NCBI GenBank assembly: GCA_043810345.1
Contig: JBDROF010000029.1
Location: forward strand, 1-21,595
Direction: 5' to 3'
Length of the DNA: 21,595 nucleotides
Source: QYOJ01 sp043810345
GTDB taxonomy: Bacteria; Bacteroidota; Bacteroidia; Bacteroidales; FEN-979
Part shown: in pieces, positions 6,257 to 13,106 of the stretch
Numbering within the stretch: the first letter of the stretch is position 1
How the letters are laid out: each line of letters opens with the position of its first letter
Notes under the pieces: generated by a model
What the model was told of the DNA's origin: nothing
The model's input: only the letters and a program-made list of their open reading frames with translations
The model's database searches: none
Translations under genes and position numbers: made by a program

Positions 6257-7900
6257 ATGAAACTCAAAAAAATCTATCTGATTTTCATCTCCATTCTATC
6301 CGGAGTTATCCTGACCCTGGCCTGGCCCGAAAAGGGATTTCCCGGTTTGCTTTTCATTGGCCTGGTGCCACTTCTCTTTCTTGAAGATTACCTCTCCAGA
6401 AACAGAGAAAGGTTTGTAAAATTCAGTCCCCTTTTTTACTCCTACCCGGCATTCTTCCTCTGGAACCTGCTCACCACCTGGTGGATCTGCAACTCCACTC
6501 TGGTGGGAGCCATCATGGCGGTAGTGCTCAACTCCCTGTTTCTGGCCATCGTGTTTCAGGCGTATTCCTGGGCTAAAAAACACTTGCCAAACCGATGCGC
6601 TGGATATACGGCTTTACTTTCATTCTGGATCGCCTTTGAATACCTTCACCTCAACTGGATCCTCACCTGGCCCTGGCTCAACCTGGGCAACGGCTTCAGC
6701 AGCTACTACAACTGGGTGCAGTGGTACGAATACACAGGAGCGCTCGGGGGAACGCTTTGGGTGCTGGTGGGTAATATTCTGATCTTTGAAGGAATACGAA
6801 ATTGGAAATTGGAAATTGGAAATTGGAAATTCGTAATTTTTAATTCGAAATTCTTAATTCTTAGTTTGGGTTTCATACTGTGGATCGGTCTCCCAATCGC
6901 TGCTTCCTATATCATCTACCACACCTACACGGAAAAACCGGATCCAGTCCATTTCGTAGTGGTGCAACCTAACGTGGATCCTTACAGCGAACAATATTCC
7001 CTTTCACCAACCCATGTGATTCGGAGGATCATGGGTTTGGCCGGTCCGTTGCTCGACAGTACCACCAACTTCCTGGTGGCACCCGAATCGGCCATCCAGG
7101 AGGAAATGTGGGAGAACGACATGAGCACCTTCGCCAGTCTCCGGCTACTCAAAGAGGTGATCGCGCAATATCCACAACTGAACATCCTGATCGGTGGCAC
7201 TACCTTCAAAATCTTTGAAGAGGAGGAAGAACTCAGCCGGACAGCCCGCAAGTTCCGGAATTCAGACAGTTACTACGATGCCTTTAACACCGCTATCATG
7301 ATCACACATTCTGACTCCCTTCAGCTCTATCACAAGTCAAAACTCACTCCGGGTGTAGAGGCGCTCCCCTCCTTCCGTGGTTTCAAATGGCTGGAGAGGT
7401 TTGCCCTCGATCTGGGGGGTACGGTCGGCAGTCTGGGAACCGACGACCACAGGAAAGTATATGCGACGGTTAAAGCTGTCCCGGTCTCCCCTATCATCTG
7501 TTATGAATCTGTATTCGGGGAGTTCTTTGCGGAATTCATCAAGAATGGCGCAGAGGTGATGATCATCATCACCAACGACGGTTGGTGGGGGAACACGCCC
7601 GGCCATCGCCAGCACTTCGTCTTCGCCCATCTGCGTGCCATTGAAACACGCCGTGGAATTGCCCGGTCGGCCAACACCGGCATCTCCGCTTTCATCGATC
7701 AGCGGGGCGACACATTCGATGTGACCGGTTACTGGGTTCCTGCTGCCATCAAAGGAACGTTGAATGCCAATAGCGCCATCACATTCTATGTGAGACATGG
7801 GGATTATATTGCCCGGATTGCTGTCGGGCTGACCGCCGTTTTATTGGTCATTGCGCTTGTTTTGGCTATCTTTGCAAGAAGAAAAATCGTGAAATCGTGA
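6257..7900 (+). CDS. lnt: Apolipoprotein N-acyltransferase
   Basis: Inner-membrane enzyme that adds the third acyl chain to lipoproteins. The 547 residues comprise N-terminal membrane helices (first at about 4-22) and a periplasmic nitrilase domain with the catalytic triad in place: E277 (VAPESA), K360 (LYHKSKLTPG) and C415 (IICYESVFGE). The conserved ITNDGWWGNTPGHRQHF follows, then RAIETRRGIARSANTG. The frame is open far upstream through hgcB, but the ATG at 6257 precedes the first membrane helix. Residues about 181-203 (NWKLEIGNWKF and onward) are encoded by heptamer repeats, lie between two membrane segments and look inserted. The final codons and stop fall in an octamer repeat. It starts 19 nt after hgcB, so it may be co-transcribed with it. 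Confidence 0.94.
   Translation: MKLKKIYLIFISILSGVILTLAWPEKGFPGLLFIGLVPLLFLEDYLSRNRERFVKFSPLFYSYPAFFLWNLLTTWWICNSTLVGAIMAVVLNSLFLAIVFQAYSWAKKHLPNRCAGYTALLSFWIAFEYLHLNWILTWPWLNLGNGFSSYYNWVQWYEYTGALGGTLWVLVGNILIFEGIRNWKLEIGNWKFVIFNSKFLILSLGFILWIGLPIAASYIIYHTYTEKPDPVHFVVVQPNVDPYSEQYSLSPTHVIRRIMGLAGPLLDSTTNFLVAPESAIQEEMWENDMSTFASLRLLKEVIAQYPQLNILIGGTTFKIFEEEEELSRTARKFRNSDSYYDAFNTAIMITHSDSLQLYHKSKLTPGVEALPSFRGFKWLERFALDLGGTVGSLGTDDHRKVYATVKAVPVSPIICYESVFGEFFAEFIKNGAEVMIIITNDGWWGNTPGHRQHFVFAHLRAIETRRGIARSANTGISAFIDQRGDTFDVTGYWVPAAIKGTLNANSAITFYVRHGDYIARIAVGLTAVLLVIALVLAIFARRKIVKS
6798..6865 (+). repeat. Heptamer repeat inside lnt
   Basis: The unit GAAATTG is repeated four times exactly from 6798 to 6825, with a fifth copy ending in C, followed by AT-rich variants such as TAATTCGAAATTC to about 6865. 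The composition is much poorer in GC than the surrounding lnt sequence. It encodes roughly 23 residues with no counterpart I know in other Lnt proteins, located just before the hydrophobic stretch FLILSLGFILWIG. Gain or loss of one 7-bp unit would shift the lnt frame. Confidence 0.85.
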
Positions 7901-7929
7901 AATCGTGAAATAGCGAATTGCAAATAGCG
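7884..7929 (+). repeat. Octamer repeat across the lnt stop codon
   Basis: AAATCGTG occurs three times in tandem (7884-7907), followed by the variant AAATAGCG twice, separated by 6 nt, ending at 7929. The lnt stop codon (TGA, 7898-7900) lies inside the array, so the last residues of Lnt (KIVKS) are repeat-encoded. The remaining spacer to 7948 is AT-rich and holds no further gene. Confidence 0.75.
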
Positions 7930-7948
7930 AACAACGAACAGCTAATAC

Positions 7949-8191
7949 ATGAAAAAACCTGCAATAAACAACCACCCGATCAACGATTTCAGCCGGGAAC
8001 GCTGGAGGTTCATCATTGGATTCAAAGGAGATGCCACCTGGGATCACCTCTTTGCTACCCTGGAAGCCACTAACCTTGGATTACACACACACCAGATGGG
8101 GGGATTCTCTGCGGAGAAGGCGGTGGAACTCTTTGAAATTCCGGATGGTAAATTCGGACAGCCGTTACTCCTTGTCTCGTCCAAAAAATAG
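7949..8191 (+). pseudogene. Internally deleted nitroreductase-family remnant
   Basis: An 80-residue frame that joins the two ends of an FMN nitroreductase. The first 19 residues (MKKPAINNHPINDFSRERW) match the usual start, which in intact proteins continues into SPRAF. The rest, from about GDATWDHL through LEATNLGLHTHQMGGFSAEK and ELFEIPDGKFGQPLLL, matches the C-terminal half, where HQMGGF and ELFGIP are typical. About 100 residues, including the FMN-binding N-terminal motif and the dimer core, are missing, and the C-terminal tail is short. The frame is still open, so a small protein could be made, but enzyme activity is unlikely. It sits between two tandem-repeat tracts, 6 nt before the next start codon. 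No other family fits. Confidence 0.72.
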
Positions 8192-8197
8192 ACCTTC

Positions 8198-9265
8198 ATG
8201 CCCTCACATCTTCATTCCTGCATTTCTTTATTTCTGCATTCCTACATTCCTACATTCCTACACTCTTGCATTCCTGCATACCTGACAATTCTTACCTTCG
8301 CGGCAATGATGACCGGATGCAACCAACAAGGCAGGGAATCTGCTTCGAAGGAGAAGGAAAAGATCCGGATTGCAACTGATATTCCTCTGTTCAATGCCGA
8401 TTCTGCTTATGCTTTTATCAAAACCCAGGTTGATTTTGGCCCTCGGGTAAACAACACGAAGCCCCACCGGAATTGTGCTGCTTTCCTGACTGAAAAGCTC
8501 CGGGAGTTCTCTCCGGATGTGATTGTACAGTCGGGGACCGTAAGAGCATTTGATGGAACTTCCCTTGAATTTCACAATATCATTGCCTCCTTCGGTCCAT
8601 CCGGGAACAACCGGATTCTGCTGGGAGCTCACTGGGATTCCCGCCCCTGGGCCGACCATGATCCCAATGAAGGGAACGTCTATAAAGCCATCGACGGAGC
8701 TAACGACGGAGCCAGTGGTGTTGGTGTGTTGCTGGAAATTGCCAGACAGCTAAGTGTTAAGCCTCCCCCCATCGGTGTGGATATCATCTTTTTTGATGCT
8801 GAAGACTATGGCCCTCCTGAAGCGTTGCAGGATAAACTAAATTCGGGAGATTTCTGGGGACTGGGTTCCCAGTACTGGGCTAAAAATCCCCATCGGCCTG
8901 ACTATTTTGCCAAATACGGCATCCTGCTCGACATGGTGGGAGCTGCCGGTGCCACCTTTCTCATGGAAGGGGTGTCTATGGAATACGCTCCGTCAGTGAT
9001 GAAAAAGGTGTGGGATATCGGGAACCAGATCGGTTATTCCTCCTACTTCCTATATCAGCAGGGAGGGTCCATCACCGACGACCACTACTATGTGATCCGC
9101 GACCGGGGGATCCCCATGATCGACATCATCCACCTGGATCAAACCACCGAAACCGGGATGTACCAACACTGGCACACGGTAGAAGATAACCTCGACAAGA
9201 TTGATCCAGGCACTCTCCAGGCCGTCGGTCAAACCGTGTTGACCGTCATTTACTCCGAGAGATAA
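8198..9265 (+). CDS. M28-family glutaminyl cyclase-like lipoprotein
   Basis: Zinc enzyme of the M28/type II glutaminyl-peptide cyclotransferase group, which converts N-terminal Gln of exported proteins to pyroglutamate; the alternative is an M28 aminopeptidase. The 355 residues show LLGAHWDSRPWADHD (about 141-155), GANDGASGV with D170, FFDAEDYG with E202, FWGLGSQYWA and HWHTVEDN with H326. D170, E202 and H326 are the expected single-zinc ligands of the cyclase. The FWGLGSQYWA segment favours cyclase over peptidase. A lipobox MTGC puts the lipidated Cys at 41. The 40-residue signal peptide is unusual: it is encoded largely by octamer repeats and has the period LHSCISLF, LHSYIPTF, LHSCIPAY. The only other in-frame ATGs before the Cys would remove the signal sequence. 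Confidence 0.85.
   Translation: MPSHLHSCISLFLHSYIPTFLHSCIPAYLTILTFAAMMTGCNQQGRESASKEKEKIRIATDIPLFNADSAYAFIKTQVDFGPRVNNTKPHRNCAAFLTEKLREFSPDVIVQSGTVRAFDGTSLEFHNIIASFGPSGNNRILLGAHWDSRPWADHDPNEGNVYKAIDGANDGASGVGVLLEIARQLSVKPPPIGVDIIFFDAEDYGPPEALQDKLNSGDFWGLGSQYWAKNPHRPDYFAKYGILLDMVGAAGATFLMEGVSMEYAPSVMKKVWDIGNQIGYSSYFLYQQGGSITDDHYYVIRDRGIPMIDIIHLDQTTETGMYQHWHTVEDNLDKIDPGTLQAVGQTVLTVIYSER
8213..8284 (+). repeat. Octamer repeat encoding the lipoprotein signal peptide
   Basis: Nine consecutive 8-bp units fill 8213-8284. Three are exactly CATTCCTA (8237-8260), two are CATTCCTG, and the rest differ by one or two bases (for example CATACCTG, CACTCTTG). Three units make 24 bp, giving an 8-residue protein period in the signal sequence. 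The array starts 13 nt after the ATG of the glutaminyl cyclase-like gene, so a change of one unit would shift its frame almost from the start codon. Confidence 0.88.
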
Positions 9266-9278
9266 CCGGATTCCGGGA

Positions 9279-11531
9279 TCAGGATTTGGGGATAATTTTC
9301 CTGTTGAATTTACGCTGGATACGAACCATGGAGGAGGCATGGTCCAGGAGATTCGTGGTTAATGTCATAAGATCCAGTACAGCCATGCTTTTCCGCGAAC
9401 TGATCTCCGCCTTCTTAAGTTTCTGGACCACACTGACTTTCAGGGAGTCTATCATCTGATAAACCGCTTCTCCCCTCTGTTCCAGCAGGGTCGTGTCTAT
9501 CCCTTTCCGATCTTTCACCACCTTCCTGACCTCATCAAAGTATCCGTGAACCGCTGACGCCAACTCCTTATATGCCTTTTTCTCCTCCTGCAGGAAAGGG
9601 GGATGATGATTATCCACATATTCGAAACAGAGGGCCTGGATCTGTCTCATGTACCCTTGCGCTTCCTTCATCTGACCCAGTACCTGAAGCAGGAAGATAC
9701 CCGAATGTATCGCTTTATCATCTAGCTTTTTAATAGTCTTGTCAAACTTCTTTCGCTGGGCCTTACCCTCTTTCTGGAACTCCTTTATCTCCTTGCCAAG
9801 TTTGTTGAGCTGCTTCCGTTTCTCGTTAACCAGGCCATTGACTGCCCGTTCATAAAAGTCGGTCATCTGAGAGGAAAATATATCCATCTGGTTTTGACTA
9901 CGTTTAAAGATCGAGAACGAATCCACGTGATCTTCCAGAAGATCCTCTGCCGTGATGGTCTCTTCCTCTTTCTGCTTTTTCTTGTGGAAAACATGGGTTC
10001 TGTAAACAACAAACAAAGCGAGCCCGATGAGGGCCAGAATCGCGATCAGACCTCCATAATAGATGATTGTAGCCATGATGACTGCCACCGTGAATGCAAT
10101 CAGGGCGGTAAAGAACCAGCCGCCGACCACCGTGATCACACCGGTAACCCTGTATACTGCACTTTCCCTTCCCCAGGCGCGGTCGGCCAACGATGCCCCC
10201 ATGGCCACCATAAAGGTGATATAGGTAGTGGAAAGGGGCAGCTTCAGGTTGGTCCCGATAGTGATGAGAATACTGGCAACAATCAGGATTACCGAAGCCC
10301 TGACCAGATCAAACGCAGGCTTCTCCTTCGACTTTTTGCTTTTGTGAACAAGTTCGAACCGGGTATCAACTGCTCGTAATACCGCCTTGGGCATGATAAA
10401 TGTGAACGCCCTGTTAACTTGGAGGGCGATTGCAACGATTCCGCGCGCAATAAATGATGACTGAAAGGATTCATCACCTTCTTCCTGTCTCCCAAGATTA
10501 ATCTCTGTTTTTGTAACGGTCCTTGCTTTTTTATTAAGAAACAGTGTAACAACCATTACGATACCGGCGATCAGAAGGTACAATGTGGGTGTTTTCACAG
10601 GATTCCGCAGCATTTCCATAGTAAATCCTCCCGGATCAGTACTTCCGGAAGCCTGGAAGAACTGAAATGATTCCAGTCCGGCCAGCGGAACCCCTATGAA
10701 GTTGACCAGGTCGTTCCCTGCAAATGCCATGGCCAGGGAGAATGTGCCGGCCATCACAATGATCTTCAGAATGTTGATTTTGAACAACCAGTAAAGGATC
10801 TGAAAGATGACCGTAGAACCGATGAGGCTGAAAAGCAGGATCAACCAGGTATTCTCATTAAACAGATTGACCATCTCTGCAGTCAGAAATGAGGATCCCT
10901 TGGCTCCCTTTACAAAAAGGAAATAGACAATGGCTGAAAAAGCGATCCCTCCCCAGAGTGATCCAAAATATTTGACCTTCTCTTCATATTTGAAAGTAAA
11001 AACGATTCGGATAAAATACTGGATGATGGCTGCCACCGTAAATCCGATGGCAATAGAAAGGAGAATCCCTGAAATGATGGCGAATACCTTTCCCGTATTG
11101 ATGAACTCAGCGTAGGCTGCCATCGTGTCACCGGCGTGAAGGATCTTGATGGTAGATACGGCAAATGCAGCACCCAGCAATTCAAACACAAGAGAAACCG
11201 TGGTGGAGGTTGGCAATCCGGCTGTATTGAAGAGGTCCAGTAACAATACATCGGTGATCATTACGGCCAGGAAGATAAACATGATCTCCTTGAAGGAAAA
11301 AAACTCCGGGTTGAAGATTCCTTTCCGTGCCACCTCCATCATCCCGCTGGAGAAAGTAGCCCCTACCAGCACCCCAACCGCCGCAATGATCATGACCGTC
11401 CTGAATGTGGCGGCGTTTGAACCAACGGCTGAATTGACGAAATTAACCGCATCATTGCTCACCCCCACAACCAGGTCAGAGATGGCCAGGATAATCAGAA
11501 CGACGACGATAATGAGGTAAAGAACCTCCAT
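9279..11531 (-). CDS. PiT-family inorganic phosphate transporter with PhoU-like tail
   Basis: Low-affinity phosphate permease driven by a cation gradient. The 750 residues begin with membrane helices carrying the first PiT signature GVSNDAVNFVNSAVGS (23-38) and, in the inverted second repeat, GNDLVNFIGVPLAG (272-285). Another conserved segment is LPLSTTYITFMVAMGASLADRAWG, quoted here only by its core STTYITFMVAMGAS. From about residue 530 the protein is soluble and helical (FERAVNGL-type coiled coil, KEIKEFQKEGKAQRKKFDK), resembling PhoU, which in other phyla is often a separate protein. It is convergent with the glutaminyl cyclase gene, with a 13-nt gap, and upstream of it lies a good -7 box. 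Length is typical for the fused Bacteroidota form. Confidence 0.93.
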   Translation of the reverse strand: MEVLYLIIVVVLIILAISDLVVGVSNDAVNFVNSAVGSNAATFRTVMIIAAVGVLVGATFSSGMMEVARKGIFNPEFFSFKEIMFIFLAVMITDVLLLDLFNTAGLPTSTTVSLVFELLGAAFAVSTIKILHAGDTMAAYAEFINTGKVFAIISGILLSIAIGFTVAAIIQYFIRIVFTFKYEEKVKYFGSLWGGIAFSAIVYFLFVKGAKGSSFLTAEMVNLFNENTWLILLFSLIGSTVIFQILYWLFKINILKIIVMAGTFSLAMAFAGNDLVNFIGVPLAGLESFQFFQASGSTDPGGFTMEMLRNPVKTPTLYLLIAGIVMVVTLFLNKKARTVTKTEINLGRQEEGDESFQSSFIARGIVAIALQVNRAFTFIMPKAVLRAVDTRFELVHKSKKSKEKPAFDLVRASVILIVASILITIGTNLKLPLSTTYITFMVAMGASLADRAWGRESAVYRVTGVITVVGGWFFTALIAFTVAVIMATIIYYGGLIAILALIGLALFVVYRTHVFHKKKQKEEETITAEDLLEDHVDSFSIFKRSQNQMDIFSSQMTDFYERAVNGLVNEKRKQLNKLGKEIKEFQKEGKAQRKKFDKTIKKLDDKAIHSGIFLLQVLGQMKEAQGYMRQIQALCFEYVDNHHPPFLQEEKKAYKELASAVHGYFDEVRKVVKDRKGIDTTLLEQRGEAVYQMIDSLKVSVVQKLKKAEISSRKSMAVLDLMTLTTNLLDHASSMVRIQRKFNRKIIPKS

Positions 11532-11548
11532 AGACTGAAAATTTTACC

Positions 11549-11556
11549 CAAAAATA
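11549..11556 (-). promoter_or_regulatory. Candidate -7 box for the phosphate transporter
   Basis: On the minus strand TATTTTTG fits TAnnTTTG, 17 nt before the start codon. A TTGG about 18 bp further upstream (11578-11575) is a weak -33 candidate. This suggests that the transporter has its own promoter although phoH lies upstream on the same strand. Confidence 0.5.
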
Positions 11557-11606
11557 ACCTATAACAAGAGAATGCCAAGAAAAACAAAACCGAAGTTTTC
11601 CTGAGT

Positions 11607-12944
11607 TTATAACAACTCGTTTGCCAGGTTCGCCAGCTCCGATCGCTCCCCTTTCTCCAGTCGGATATGGGCATACAGCGGATGGTGTTTGATCTTGTCG
11701 ATCAGTGTTGACAAACCGTTGCTTTGTGCATCCAGGTAGGGGGTGTCAATCTGATAAATATCACCGGTAAAGATGATCTTGGTATTTTCTCCAGCCCTGG
11801 TAATGATGGTTTTTACCTCGTGTGGTGTGAGATTTTGTGCTTCATCCACGATGAAGAAGACATTGGAGATACTGCGCCCCCGGATATACGCCAGCGGCGT
11901 GATCATCAGCTTCTCTTTTTCAATTGCATCGGTGATTGCCTTATACTCCTTGTCTTTTTCGCTATACTGGTTTTGAATAAACTTCAGGTTATCCCACAGG
12001 GGCTCCATATAAGGATTCAGTTTCGATTTGATGTCCCCTGGGAGATACCCGATATCCTTGTTGCTCAGGGGAACGATCGGTCGGGCCAGGTAGATCTGTT
12101 TGAAATTCCGTTTCTGCTCCAGGGAACCGGCCAGGGCAAGGAGTGTTTTACCAGTTCCGGCGATTCCTTGCAAGGTGACCATCCTGACATCCGGGTTGAG
12201 GATAGCATGCAACGCAAAAACCTGCTCGGCATTCCGGGGAGTTATACGATAACAGGGGTGTTTCTCGATTTTTTCAATATGTCCGGTCAAGGGATTATAA
12301 AAAGCCAGCACAGAACTTTTTCCATTTTTCAGGATGAAGTAATGGTTGGCAATGGGTTTGATCACTCCTACATCCTCAGGAAGACAGAACCCGTTTGTGT
12401 AGATCATATCGATCACCGGTTTCTCGATGTTCTCAATCAATGATTTCCCCGAATATAGGGTCTCCAGGTCTTTGATCTTGCCGGTTTGATAATCCTCCGC
12501 CGAGATGTTCAGGGCTTTTGCTTTCAACCGGAGGTTGATGTCTTTGGAGACCAAGATCACCTGTTTCCCGGGATTTTCCTGGATCATAATCAATGCTGCG
12601 TTCAGGATGTTATGATCGGGCTTGTACTCCCCGAAAACCTTATTCGCGTCCAGCTCGCTCTTTTCATTCATCACCACTTTAAATTTGCCCCCCTTCCCAT
12701 TCTTCAGGGAGATCCACCGGGTGAGTGTCGACCGGTTCGAAAGTTTATCCAGAATACGGATAAACTCACGGGCTTCAAAGTTGATGATGTCATTTCCTTT
12801 TTTGAAATTGTCAAGCTCCTCCAGCACTGTGATTGGAATGGCAACGTCATTGTCTTCAAAATTGTTGAGTGCATCATGGCTATAAAGGAGGACGCTGGTG
12901 TCGAGTACGAAGATCTTTTTCTCCTTCGTTGTCTTTTTTACCAT
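11607..12944 (-). CDS. PIN domain-PhoH ATPase fusion protein
   Basis: Probable RNA helicase/ribonuclease of the PhoH2 type: a PIN-domain nuclease joined to a PhoH P-loop ATPase. In 445 residues the PIN part (about 10-150) has acidic residues at expected places, D15 (FVLDTS), E43 (LEELD) and D135 (SKDIN). The PhoH part has Walker A GIAGTGKT at 260-267 and Walker B VFFIVDEAQN at 362-371, then KIIFTGDIYQID. The start MVKKTTKEKKIFVLDTS fits the family. It is divergent from polA across a 162-nt region. Proteins of this type have been linked to RNA unwinding and cleavage in mycobacteria; the role here is inferred. Despite the name there is no direct tie to phosphate, though a phosphate transporter is next to it. 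Confidence 0.92.
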   Translation of the reverse strand: MVKKTTKEKKIFVLDTSVLLYSHDALNNFEDNDVAIPITVLEELDNFKKGNDIINFEAREFIRILDKLSNRSTLTRWISLKNGKGGKFKVVMNEKSELDANKVFGEYKPDHNILNAALIMIQENPGKQVILVSKDINLRLKAKALNISAEDYQTGKIKDLETLYSGKSLIENIEKPVIDMIYTNGFCLPEDVGVIKPIANHYFILKNGKSSVLAFYNPLTGHIEKIEKHPCYRITPRNAEQVFALHAILNPDVRMVTLQGIAGTGKTLLALAGSLEQKRNFKQIYLARPIVPLSNKDIGYLPGDIKSKLNPYMEPLWDNLKFIQNQYSEKDKEYKAITDAIEKEKLMITPLAYIRGRSISNVFFIVDEAQNLTPHEVKTIITRAGENTKIIFTGDIYQIDTPYLDAQSNGLSTLIDKIKHHPLYAHIRLEKGERSELANLANELL

Positions 12945-13084
12945 AGGCAGAAGAATAAAGCGTGATCAGTTGTTCAGCCTTAAATGTATTAAAGAAAGAG
13001 GAGACTTTCCCTTTTACCAACCGAAGATATTAACACCGAATTGTTAAAAGTCCTCCAACGTCAGAGGGTTACCTTGATTTCCGT

Positions 13085-13092
13085 TACCTTTG
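13085..13092 (+). promoter_or_regulatory. Candidate -7 box for polA
   Basis: TACCTTTG matches TAnnTTTG exactly. Transcription would begin near 13099, about 8 nt before the polA ATG. This supports starting polA at 13107, not at the in-frame upstream ATG at 13041, which would lie before the transcript. No clear -33 element was seen. Confidence 0.5.
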
Positions 13093-13106
13093 TCCGGCAA
13101 ATACCA

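Noticed and set aside
9266..9278. Terminator between the convergent glutaminyl cyclase and transporter genes
   Set aside because: CCGG-ATT-CCGG gives only a 4-bp stem with a 3-nt loop and no T-tract; too weak to call.
13041..13106. N-terminal extension of polA
   Set aside because: The extra 22 residues do not resemble the family and the -7 box TACCTTTG lies within them.
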